Source of the DNA: an uncultured Clostridia bacterium
Lineage (GTDB): Bacteria > Bacillota_A > Clostridia > Christensenellales > Aristaeellaceae
Length of the DNA stretch: 6,601 nt
Reading direction: 5' to 3'
Assembly (NCBI GenBank): GCA_947165745.1
Contig: CAMVBO010000102.1
Location: forward strand, 1-6,601
The notes below the pieces were generated by a model that ran no database searches, was not told where the DNA came from, and worked only from the letters and a program-made list of their open reading frames with translations. Shown piece by piece: positions 1 through 6,085 of this stretch; the first letter of the stretch is position 1, and each line of letters starts with the position of its first letter. The position numbers and the translations under genes were made by a program.

Positions 1-122
1 TCGGCCAGAGCCGCCTGTGCATGCTGATGATGGGCACCGCCCACATCGGCGAGGTGCAGTCCAGCATCTGGGACGACGAGACCATGGCCGTCTGCGCCGA
101 AAAGGGCATTTTGCTGCTGTAA
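1..122 (+). CDS. 3' end of an unrecognised gene (last 39 codons)
   Basis: An open frame enters from the left edge and ends at TAA 120-122; complete codons begin at base 3. The 39 visible residues begin GQSRLCMLMMGTAHIG and end in CAEKGILLL. Codon use is GC-rich at third positions, like the other genes here, which supports real coding. I do not recognise the family from this short tail: it has no membrane segment and no obvious catalytic motif, and any function would be a guess. The gene is followed by about 100 bases and then a strong intrinsic terminator, so it probably ends its own transcription unit before spoIIE. Confidence 0.7.
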   Translation, partial: GQSRLCMLMMGTAHIGEVQSSIWDDETMAVCAEKGILLL

Positions 123-138
123 CCAAAGTGTATTTATA

Positions 139-214
139 ATACTGTTCTCAATATAATACAACATCTGTCGGCGTCTTTTCCGTTCCTTGTCATATTTTTA
201 AATGAGAATAGTAT
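139..214. repeat. 12-bp inverted repeat ahead of terminator
   Basis: ATACTGTTCTCA (139-150) pairs with TGAGAATAGTAT (203-214). Eleven Watson-Crick pairs and one G-U pair would form in RNA, closing a 52-base loop. The right arm ends seven bases before a strong intrinsic terminator. It could be a structured 3' UTR of the upstream gene, part of a short terminated RNA, or a DNA-level protein site; the sequence alone does not decide. Confidence 0.45.
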
Positions 215-220
215 AAAACC

Positions 221-276
221 CGTTCCCCGGGTCCCCACGGAAGAACATTCCGAAAAGGACGCGGGGAACGTTTTTT
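221..276 (+). terminator. Strong intrinsic terminator upstream of spoIIE
   Basis: CGTTCCCCGGGTCC (221-234) pairs with GGACGCGGGGAACG (257-270), giving 14 positions with one mismatch. It is followed at once by six T residues (271-276). The loop holds a second small hairpin, CGGAA (238-242) with TTCCG (248-252). It most likely ends transcription of the gene stopping at 122. The 100-base gap and the structured, AT-rich DNA before it leave open that it ends a separate short leader or small RNA instead. Confidence 0.85.
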
Positions 277-395
277 CGCGGCATAATTCCCGGCGCAAGC
301 CCGATGTGGCAATCCGGCCGCCAAACTGCCGCGCAGTTCTTGCGAAAACATTTTGGAAGGATCGAAGAGCTTTTTGTCAATATTTTCAGTGCTAC

Positions 396-438
396 CCTCC
401 GAGCGGGCGTCATAAATAATTGCACGCTTGAAGGGAGG
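396..438 (+). promoter_or_regulatory. Hairpin predicted to sequester the spoIIE ribosome binding site
   Basis: CCTCC (396-400) pairs with the Shine-Dalgarno GGAGG (434-438). Inside this, CGGGCGT (404-410) pairs with ACGCTTG (424-430) using two G-U pairs. A 3x3 internal loop (401-403/431-433) separates the stems, and the apical loop is the AT-rich segment 411-423. If this folds in the mRNA, the spoIIE ribosome binding site is masked. The GGAGG sits nine bases before ATG 448 and is what decides that start. The pairing is read directly from sequence; regulatory use is inference. Confidence 0.45.
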
Positions 439-447
439 ACTGATGGG

Positions 448-2628
448 ATGCAGAGAAGGCTGGAGCAGGCGGGCGCGCTGTGGCGCGGAATGGACTGGGA
501 GGCCGGGGCAGCGCTGGGGCGCAGGCTGCTGGGCTGGGCGGCGCTGGCGGGGGCGATGTTCCTGCTGTGCCAGGCGCGAACGGCGCTGGCGGCGCCCTTC
601 GCCATGGCCTTCCTGGCGGCGGCGCTGTTGTCCGGCAAGGGCGCGGCGGCGATGCTCCTGGGGTGCGTCGCGGGGGCGGCGCGGGGTTCCCTCCGGGATT
701 TCGACCTGCGGCTGCCCATCGGCGCGGCCATCGTGCTGGGCGGGGCCATCGCCTGGGACGCCGCGCGACCGGCGCTTGAGCGAGCCGCCGGCAGGGACGA
801 TCGCGCGGGCAGGGCGCTGCGGACGGTTGCGCTCTGGCTGACCGGGCGGAACGCCTCGGCCTTTGAGTCCCCGGCGCCGAACCGGCTGGCGCGCTCGCCG
901 AACAGCGCGATTGGCGCGGCGCTGGCGGGCATGGGGGTGCTGGTCCCAGGGCTGGCGCTGCTGGGAGAGGCGCTGGCTCTGCCGGAGGCGGCGGAGGTGA
1001 CGGCGGCCTCGGTGGCGGCGGTGGCCGCGACCCCCTTCTTTATGGAAGCCATCGAAGGCGGCTGGCGGCCCCGTCGGCTGACGGCGGCGAGCCGCGCGGG
1101 ATGGTGGATGGCGTCGGCGGCGCTGTGCGCGGGGCTGGCGCGGCTCTCCAAGCCCCTGGCGACGGCCCTGGGCGGCGCGCTGGCGGTGTCGCTGCACCCC
1201 GCCGGGGCGCTGGCGGCGATGGTCGCCGTCGGCGCGGCGGCGGTCTGCGCCGGGGAGCCCGGGCTGTTGGCGCTGTTGGCGATCGGCGGCGCGACCGCGC
1301 AAATCTGTACTAATTATAATCGCCCGATCCGGGCGGCGGCCTCCGGCGCGTCGATGCTGGTGGCCGGGCTGATGCTGAACTTAAAACCGGTGGTGCTGGC
1401 TGGCGGGCTGGCGGGCTGTGCTTTGGCGGCCCTGCCCCTGCCCGAGGACTGGACGCGGGCGCTGGCGCGGCTGGCGCGTCCCGTCGCGCCCGGCGATCCC
1501 GCGCGGCTGGCGGCGATGGACCGCCGTCGCGCCGCGGCGAAGCTGGAGGCCTTGGGCGCGGCCTTTGGCGAGCTGGCCGAGGGCTATTTGCGGCCCGTGA
1601 CATTGCCCGACGAGCAGGCGTTGACCCGGCGGCTGCGGGGCCGGCTGTGCGCCGGCTGCGGCGACTATGGCGCGTGCTGGGCGGGGGAGCGCAATCGCGG
1701 CGCGCGCTTCCTGTGCGATTTGATCGCCCGGGCGGCGGCGCGGCCGGAGGACGCGCCCATCTTTGGAGAGGAGGTGACGCCGGAGCTGTTGCGCCGCTGC
1801 CGCCGGGGACGGCTGCTGGCGGAGCGCACGGAGGACCTTTTGGAGGACTTTGCCCGCACCCGGCGCGCGGAGCTGCGGCGTGGGGCGGAAAACCGGCTGG
1901 CGTCGGCCCAATTCGCGCAGGCCCAGGGGCTGCTGGAGGCCCTGGCCGCGGGGCTGGCCCGGCCCGCTTACAGGCGGCGGTCCCGGCTGAAGGTGATGAA
2001 GGGGGCGGCCTGCGCCTCCGGCTGCGCGGGGCAGATGAGCGGCGACAGCCATCTGGTGACGATGATCGACGAGCGGCGGCTGCTGGCGCTGGTGTCCGAC
2101 GGCATGGGCAGCGGTCCCCTCGCCGCCGAGGAGAGCGGCCTGGCGGTGCGGCTGCTGGGCCGGTTTTTGCGGGCCGGGGCCGGCGTGAATCTGGCGGTGG
2201 AGACGGTGAACGCGCTGCTTCTGAACCGGGGCGGCGAGGATATGTTCGCCACGGCGGACATACTGGTGTTGGACCTGGCGACCGGCGAGGCGGAGCTGAC
2301 GAAGCTGGCGGCCTGCCCGACTTTCATCGCCCGGGGCGGGGAGGCGCTGCGGGTGGAGGGCGGCCGCCTGCCCCTGGGCATCCTGGAGCGGGTGCGGCCG
2401 GAGCCCGTGCGGACGCGGCTGATGCCGGGCGACGCGGTGCTGATGGTCAGCGACGGCGTGGCGGACGCCGCCGGGGCCGAGGCGCTGGAGGCGCTGCTGC
2501 TGGAAAGCCCGGGGGAGGACCCCGCCCGCCTGGCCGAGCGCGTCCTGGATCTGGCCGGGGCCGCCTGCGAGGGGGGCCGCCGGGACGACATGACGGCGGT
2601 GTGCCTGATCGTGGAGAGGGGAGGGTGA
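448..2628 (+). CDS. spoIIE: Stage II sporulation protein E (SpoIIE), PP2C-type serine phosphatase
   Basis: SpoIIE is a membrane phosphatase that, after polar septation, dephosphorylates SpoIIAA and so releases sigma-F in the forespore; in Bacillus it also binds FtsZ. The product here is 726 residues, somewhat shorter than the roughly 827 of B. subtilis. Residues about 25-340 are a run of Ala/Leu/Gly-rich hydrophobic helices, matching the family's multi-pass membrane region. Residues about 340-520 form the hydrophilic central region, with a Cys cluster CAGCGDYGACW (C401, C404, C410). The C-terminal 205 residues are the phosphatase: SGDS (D533), SDGMGSG (D551), TAD (D604), VSDGVAD (D669) and RRDDMTAV (D713/D714). 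These match the acidic metal-binding positions of PP2C and of SpoIIE. Start ATG 448 is chosen for GGAGG at 434-438; an in-frame ATG at 304 lacks such a site. The gene is flanked by terminators and appears monocistronic. Base composition is markedly more GC-rich than that of the neighbours. Confidence 0.95.
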   Translation: MQRRLEQAGALWRGMDWEAGAALGRRLLGWAALAGAMFLLCQARTALAAPFAMAFLAAALLSGKGAAAMLLGCVAGAARGSLRDFDLRLPIGAAIVLGGAIAWDAARPALERAAGRDDRAGRALRTVALWLTGRNASAFESPAPNRLARSPNSAIGAALAGMGVLVPGLALLGEALALPEAAEVTAASVAAVAATPFFMEAIEGGWRPRRLTAASRAGWWMASAALCAGLARLSKPLATALGGALAVSLHPAGALAAMVAVGAAAVCAGEPGLLALLAIGGATAQICTNYNRPIRAAASGASMLVAGLMLNLKPVVLAGGLAGCALAALPLPEDWTRALARLARPVAPGDPARLAAMDRRRAAAKLEALGAAFGELAEGYLRPVTLPDEQALTRRLRGRLCAGCGDYGACWAGERNRGARFLCDLIARAAARPEDAPIFGEEVTPELLRRCRRGRLLAERTEDLLEDFARTRRAELRRGAENRLASAQFAQAQGLLEALAAGLARPAYRRRSRLKVMKGAACASGCAGQMSGDSHLVTMIDERRLLALVSDGMGSGPLAAEESGLAVRLLGRFLRAGAGVNLAVETVNALLLNRGGEDMFATADILVLDLATGEAELTKLAACPTFIARGGEALRVEGGRLPLGILERVRPEPVRTRLMPGDAVLMVSDGVADAAGAEALEALLLESPGEDPARLAERVLDLAGAACEGGRRDDMTAVCLIVERGG

Positions 2629-2634
2629 AGAACG

Positions 2635-2673
2635 GGGGCTGTCTCAAAACGAAAATTTTGAGGCAGCCCCTTT
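2635..2673 (+). terminator. Intrinsic terminator after spoIIE
   Basis: GGGGCTGTCTCAAAA (2635-2649) pairs with TTTTGAGGCAGCCCC (2656-2670) over 15 positions with one T-G pair and a six-base loop. It begins six bases after the spoIIE stop. The T tract is short (TTT then C), so termination may be incomplete, but the stem is strong. It separates spoIIE from the transporter promoter downstream. Confidence 0.8.
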
Positions 2674-2708
2674 CGAACGCCCGCCATGGCGCCAAATTTA
2701 ATTTACTC

Positions 2709-2737
2709 TTTACACATGCCAAATGGTATGTTATAAT
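2709..2737 (+). promoter_or_regulatory. Sigma-A promoter of the sugar ABC operon, with extended -10
   Basis: The -35 is TTTACA (2709-2714) and the -10 is TATAAT (2732-2737), with a 17-base spacer. TG at 2729-2730 plus one base before TATAAT makes an extended -10. Transcription would start near 2744, about 30 bases before the binding-protein ATG. This is the usual arrangement for a strong vegetative promoter. Confidence 0.85.
2714..2731. promoter_or_regulatory. Operator-like palindrome in the promoter spacer
   Basis: ACATGCCA-AA-TGGTATGT is an 18-bp inverted repeat with eight-base arms, one mismatched pair and a two-base centre. It fills exactly the space between the -35 and -10. A repressor bound here would block RNA polymerase. 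The size and the even, two-base centre suit a LacI/GalR- or GntR-type dimer, but no regulator gene is in the window, so the ligand and family are unknown. Confidence 0.5.
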
Positions 2738-2774
2738 GACACTGGTTATAGATTACTCAAAAGGAGGCATTCAC

Positions 2775-4013
2775 ATGAAGAAATTGTTGACCCTGGTGTT
2801 GGCCGCGCTGATCTGTCTTATGCCCATCGCGGCGATGGCCGAGGGCGTCGAGCTGACCATGGGCTCCTGGCGCACCGACGACGTGGCCCAGGTGACCGCG
2901 CTGCTGGAAAAGTATGAACAGCTGACGGGCGTGAAGATCACCTTCCAGCCCACCACCCCCACCGAGTACAACGCCACCCTGCGCCTGCAGCTGGATAACG
3001 GCAACGGCCCGGACCTGTTCTACAGCCGTTCCTACGCCACCGGCGCCGAGCTGTGCGACGCGGGCTTCAACGTGATCTGCAATGATATCCCCGGCGTCAT
3101 GGAAAACTTCACCGATTCCGTGCGCGGCGCCTGGACGGACGCTGAGGGCCATGTGTTCGCCGTGCCCTTCGCGGCGGTGTCTCAGGTGATCTACTACAAC
3201 AAGGCCATCTTCGCCCAGGAGGGCGTCGAAGAGCTGCCCGCCACCTGGGAGGACTTCATCGCCCTGTGCGAGAAGCTGAAGGGCGATGGCATCACCCCGC
3301 TGGCCAACGGCATCGCAGACAACTGGGACATCCTGGAGTGCGTGCTGCTGGGCATGGTTCCCAACTACGTCACCTTTGAGGATCGCCTGGCCTATGAGTC
3401 CGGCGAGAAGAAGCTGAACGACGAGACCTGGGTGAAGATCTACGAAGACTTCGCCAAGCTGGTGCCCTATCTGCCGGATGGCTTCGAGGCCGTGGGCAAC
3501 GCCGATTCCAACATGTTGTTCGCCACGGGCCAGACCGCGATGCTGATCGACGGCTCCTGGAACTGCGGCACCCTGAACAACAAGGACGAGTATCCGGACC
3601 TGGATCTGGGCTTCATGGCCTTCCCGGCGCCCGAGGGCAACGCGCCCGGCCTGTGCCTGCATGCCGACATGGGCATCGCCGGCAACGCCGCCTCCAAGCA
3701 TCCCGAGGAGGTCAAGGCGTTCCTGCAGTGGCTGGCCTCTCCGGAAGGCGCGCAGATCACCGCCGACTATCTGCCCGGCGGCTTCCTGCCCATCATCAAC
3801 GCCGAGCTGACCCTGCAGGACGAGACCATCGCCGAGCTGGCCGGTCTGTCTGAAGGCAAAAACACCGACGTGCGCTTCACCTGGGCCAAGATGAACGATG
3901 TGCTGTACACGCCCCTGGTGGAGAACCTGAACGCCATCTGCCGCGGCGAGACCACGCCCCAGGCGGCGGCGGACGCCATCAACGCGCTGTGGGAGGCCGC
4001 CCTGGCGGGCTGA
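2775..4013 (+). CDS. Extracellular solute-binding protein of a CUT1-type sugar ABC transporter
   Basis: This 412-residue protein has the size and features of family 1 extracellular solute-binding proteins, which capture oligosaccharides or other carbohydrates and deliver them to the membrane permeases. An N-terminal signal peptide (MKKLL followed by a hydrophobic stretch) ends at AMA, about residue 22. Recognisable family segments are VPFAAVSQVIYYNKAIF, the TWEDFIALCEKLK region followed by GITPLANG, LFATGQTAMLIDGSWN and the C-terminal part with FLQWLASPEGAQ. AAGGAGG (2761-2767) lies seven bases before ATG 2775. It is the first gene of the operon and is followed by two permeases. Oddity: the only Cys in the signal peptide (C14) is preceded by ALI, which is not a proper lipobox, so the protein looks secreted rather than lipid-anchored. 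The exact sugar cannot be read from the sequence. Confidence 0.92.
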   Translation: MKKLLTLVLAALICLMPIAAMAEGVELTMGSWRTDDVAQVTALLEKYEQLTGVKITFQPTTPTEYNATLRLQLDNGNGPDLFYSRSYATGAELCDAGFNVICNDIPGVMENFTDSVRGAWTDAEGHVFAVPFAAVSQVIYYNKAIFAQEGVEELPATWEDFIALCEKLKGDGITPLANGIADNWDILECVLLGMVPNYVTFEDRLAYESGEKKLNDETWVKIYEDFAKLVPYLPDGFEAVGNADSNMLFATGQTAMLIDGSWNCGTLNNKDEYPDLDLGFMAFPAPEGNAPGLCLHADMGIAGNAASKHPEEVKAFLQWLASPEGAQITADYLPGGFLPIINAELTLQDETIAELAGLSEGKNTDVRFTWAKMNDVLYTPLVENLNAICRGETTPQAAADAINALWEAALAG

Positions 4014-4043
4014 GCCTGACACAACCGGCGCAACACACAATCT

Positions 4044-4066
4044 GGGCGGGCTGAACAAGCCCGCCC
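4044..4066 (+). other. Intercistronic hairpin between binding protein and permease genes
   Basis: GGGCGGGCT (4044-4052) pairs perfectly with AGCCCGCCC (4058-4066) around a five-base loop. No T tract follows directly (GGTATTCCTTT comes next), so it is at best a weak terminator. Hairpins in this place in sugar ABC operons are known to protect the 3' end of the binding-protein message or to cause partial termination, giving more binding protein than permease. That role is inferred here. Confidence 0.7.
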
Positions 4067-4106
4067 GGTATTCCTTTAATACCCCAGGGAAAGCGAGGGC
4101 AATTGC

Positions 4107-5045
4107 TTGCAGAAACCGAAACACCCCGCGCTGCAGGGCAGAGGCAGCATCCGGCCCGGCGGCGTCTACTGGCTGCGCTACATCATTCCGGCGCTGCTGG
4201 TGTACGCCGTGTTCATGGCCTATCCGCTGCTGGACTCCTTCCGCCTGTCGCTTTATACTGGCACCACGGTCAACAACCGGGAATTCGTGGGGCTGGCCAA
4301 TTACGTGCGCCTGTTCACCGACGAGGTGGTCTCCAAGCGGTTCTGGAACGCCTTTGGCAACAACTGGGTGTTTTTCGCGTTTCACATGCTGCTGCAAAAC
4401 TCCCTGGGCATACTGTTCGCCGCGATATTGACCAACCGCACCATGCGGGGCCGCGGAATCTATCAGACCGTGGTCTTCATCCCCTGCACCATCGCCGTGC
4501 TGGTGACGGGCTATCTGTTCAAGCTGATGATGAACCCCGTCTGGGCCGGCAAGACCCTGAAGGACATGGGGCTTGGCTTCCTGGTGAAGCCCTGGCTGGG
4601 CGACCGGGGCACAGCGCTGAGCTGCGTTTCGCTGGTATCCGTGTGGCAGTGGGTGGGCATTCCCACGATGATGTTCGTGGCCGCCTTCCAGGGCATCCCG
4701 GACGAGATGATCGAGGCCGCGGACATCGAGGGCAGCAATGCCTGGCAGACCTTCTGGCGCATCCGCGTGCCGATGATCACGCCGGTGATCGGCATGGTGG
4801 CCATCATGACCTTTGTCAACAACTTCAACGCCTTCGACGTGGTTTACGCCATGGAGACCGTGGACGGCGCGCCGGACTATGCCACCGACCTGATCGGCAC
4901 GCTGTTCTATCGCTATGGCATCGCCGGCCAGCACCCGGGGGGCATCCCTGAGCCGGGCCTGGGCGCGGCCATCTCCACCGTGATATTCCTGATGCTGCTC
5001 TGCGGCGTGCTGCCCACGCTGCGGGCCACCCAGGGAAGGGAGTGA
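4107..5045 (+). CDS. Sugar ABC transporter permease 1 (MalF-like, CUT1)
   Basis: This 312-residue inner-membrane protein forms half of the translocation channel. It has about six hydrophobic segments (around residues 21-45, 86-108, 119-140, 171-195, 229-250 and 286-305). Between the fourth and fifth is the EAA loop that docks the ATPase: E203-A-A, G209, then I219-R-V-P222, a normal spacing with V in place of the usual L. The start is TTG 4107: GAGGG (4095-4099) lies seven bases upstream, no in-frame ATG exists between the preceding stop (4077) and this TTG, and the first internal Met lies inside the first membrane helix. The gene is 93 bases after the binding protein and six bases before permease 2. 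Its substrate is presumably the sugar bound by the upstream protein. Confidence 0.93.
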   Translation: MQKPKHPALQGRGSIRPGGVYWLRYIIPALLVYAVFMAYPLLDSFRLSLYTGTTVNNREFVGLANYVRLFTDEVVSKRFWNAFGNNWVFFAFHMLLQNSLGILFAAILTNRTMRGRGIYQTVVFIPCTIAVLVTGYLFKLMMNPVWAGKTLKDMGLGFLVKPWLGDRGTALSCVSLVSVWQWVGIPTMMFVAAFQGIPDEMIEAADIEGSNAWQTFWRIRVPMITPVIGMVAIMTFVNNFNAFDVVYAMETVDGAPDYATDLIGTLFYRYGIAGQHPGGIPEPGLGAAISTVIFLMLLCGVLPTLRATQGRE

Positions 5046-5051
5046 CGGCGC

Positions 5052-5903
5052 ATGGCGAAGAAGACGAAGGACCGCGAGCTGCACCTGGACCAGCGCCACA
5101 TCGGCTATCACATCGCCATGATCCTCTGGTCCCTGGTGGTGGTGATTCCGGTGTGGATACTGATTATCAATACCTTCAAGACCAAGCGGGAGATCTACGG
5201 CAACCCCTTTGGCCTGCCCGCCCAGTGGACGACGGAGAACTATCGCTACATCCTGGGCAACAGCGATTTCCTGAACTACTTTAAAAATTCGCTCATCGTC
5301 GTGGTGGGCTCGCTGGCGATGATACTGTTCCTGGGGTCCCTGGCGGCCTACGCGCTGGCCCACTGGCGCACCAGGACGTCGAAGGGCATCCACTTCTTCT
5401 TCATCATCGGCATGATGCTGCCCATCAAGATCGCCACGATCCGGCTGTTGCAGCTGATGAAGACCCTGGGACTGCTGAACACGATCTGGAGCCTGTTCCC
5501 GGTGTACATCGCCATGGGCATCCCCACCGCCGTGTTCATCCTCACCCAGTTCATCCGCCAGCTGCCCGGCGAGCTGTACGAGGCGGGCTTCATGGACGGC
5601 GCGGGGCGGTTTATGATCTATTATCGCATCGTACTGCCGCTGATACGTCCCGCCCTGGCCACCGTGGCCATCTACAACCTGGTGCCCATCTGGAACGACC
5701 TCTGGTTCCCGCTGATCTTTATCACTGACGAGAGCCAGAAGACGGTGCTGCTGGCCGTCACCCGGCTGCAGGGGCAGTATACCACCGATTGGCCGAAGCT
5801 GCTGACGGTGCTGACGCTCTCGGCCCTGCCGGTCATCGCGCTGTACCTGGCCATGTCCAAGCAGTTCATCCGCGGCCTCACCGCCGGCGCGGTGAAGGGG
5901 TAG
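5052..5903 (+). CDS. Sugar ABC transporter permease 2 (MalG-like, CUT1)
   Basis: This 283-residue membrane protein partners the upstream permease. About six hydrophobic segments are visible, the first near residues 17-38 and the last near 247-268. The EAA loop reads E177-A-G, G183, then I193-V-L-P196, the ATPase-contact motif of the family. The C terminus, FIRGLTAGAVKG, is the typical ending of MalG-type permeases, so the protein is complete. Start ATG 5052 follows GGGAAGGGAG (5033-5042) by nine bases; the six-base gap after permease 1 suggests translational coupling. The stop codon TAG (5901-5903) directly adjoins, and its last G begins, a heptamer-built inverted repeat. No ATPase follows; CUT1 systems of Gram-positives commonly share an MsmK/MalK-type ATPase encoded elsewhere. 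Confidence 0.94.
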   Translation: MAKKTKDRELHLDQRHIGYHIAMILWSLVVVIPVWILIINTFKTKREIYGNPFGLPAQWTTENYRYILGNSDFLNYFKNSLIVVVGSLAMILFLGSLAAYALAHWRTRTSKGIHFFFIIGMMLPIKIATIRLLQLMKTLGLLNTIWSLFPVYIAMGIPTAVFILTQFIRQLPGELYEAGFMDGAGRFMIYYRIVLPLIRPALATVAIYNLVPIWNDLWFPLIFITDESQKTVLLAVTRLQGQYTTDWPKLLTVLTLSALPVIALYLAMSKQFIRGLTAGAVKG

Positions 5904-6011
5904 GGAATAAGGAGCAGGCAGTAGGGAGCAGGCAACAGGAATGGCTGCCGCCGCGCGGTTGTGCGACGCGCTGTAACAACAAACCTGATGCTGTTGAATA
6001 TCGATTTGTAC

Positions 6012-6046
6012 GGATCCTTCGCTGCGTTCAGCGAAGGATTTGTTTT
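6012..6046 (+). terminator. Intrinsic terminator within the repeat element, ending the ABC operon
   Basis: ATCCTTCGCTG (6014-6024) pairs perfectly with CAGCGAAGGAT (6029-6039) around CGTT. G-T pairing can extend the stem by two (6012-6013 with 6040-6041). The 3' side runs into TTTGTTTT (6039-6046). It lies about 110 bases after the permease 2 stop and is the first good terminator there, so the operon's transcript probably ends inside the repeat element. Confidence 0.65.
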
Positions 6047-6054
6047 GTGTCATT

Positions 6055-6085
6055 TGTGACAATAGGGACTGTCCCCAATGTCACA
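6055..6085. repeat. 31-bp nested palindrome centred on GGGACTGTCCC
   Basis: TGTGACA (6055-6061) and TGTCACA (6079-6085) are perfect inverted arms. Inside them GGGAC (6065-6069) and GTCCC (6071-6075) form a second dyad, separated from the outer one by a mostly unpaired 3x3 step. TGTCA (6048-6052) can instead pair with TGACA (6057-6061), offering an alternative fold. From memory, palindromes around GGGACTGTCCC recur in Firmicute genomes near REP-type (Y1 transposase, RAYT) elements; no transposase gene is present here. Confidence 0.6.

Larger units (their letters stand above)
123..447. other. 325-bp intergenic region upstream of spoIIE
   Basis: This stretch has no convincing gene. The first 100 bases are AT-rich and contain two copies of TATAATAC (135-142 and 152-159), a short palindrome GTATT-TAT-AATAC (130-142) and a longer inverted repeat described separately. 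A terminator occupies 221-276. The remainder, 277-447, must hold the spoIIE promoter if spoIIE is transcribed on its own, but I cannot find a clear -35/-10 pair there. A perfect small dyad AACTGC-CGC-GCAGTT (324-338) could be an operator or hairpin. TTGTCA-like words occur at 187-192 and 374-379. Each gives only a partial match to the Spo0A box TGTCGAA, which in Bacillus controls spoIIE, so I do not call a Spo0A site. Confidence 0.6.

Noticed and set aside
187..217. Promoter TTGTCA (187-192) with TATAAA (212-217)
   Set aside because: The 19-base spacer is long and the strong terminator at 221-276 begins at once, so it would not produce a useful transcript for spoIIE.
166..381. Spo0A boxes upstream of spoIIE (TGTCGGC 166-172, TGTCATA 189-195, TGTCAAT 375-381)
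   Set aside because: Each matches the TGTCGAA consensus at only five of seven positions, which is expected by chance, and none is paired with a clear promoter.
304..447. A 48-codon N-terminal extension of SpoIIE from ATG 304
   Set aside because: There is no ribosome binding site before 304, whereas GGAGG at 434-438 is ideally placed for ATG 448; the extension also spans the leader hairpin and AT-rich intergenic DNA.
190..1302. Long - strand open frames across the 5' half of spoIIE
   Set aside because: They are Arg/Ala/Pro-rich translations typical of shadows of GC-rich genes, with no domain and no start signals.
1647..2774. Open frame upstream of, and continuous with, the binding-protein gene
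   Set aside because: It overlaps spoIIE in another frame. The signal peptide, ribosome binding site and promoter all place the true start at 2775.
2757..6062. A 1,101-codon open frame on the - strand opposite the whole ABC operon
   Set aside because: It is antisense to three genes with clear family motifs, its protein is rich in His, Gln, Gly and Arg without domains, and GC-biased third positions on the + strand suppress stops in this frame. It has no convincing start signals.
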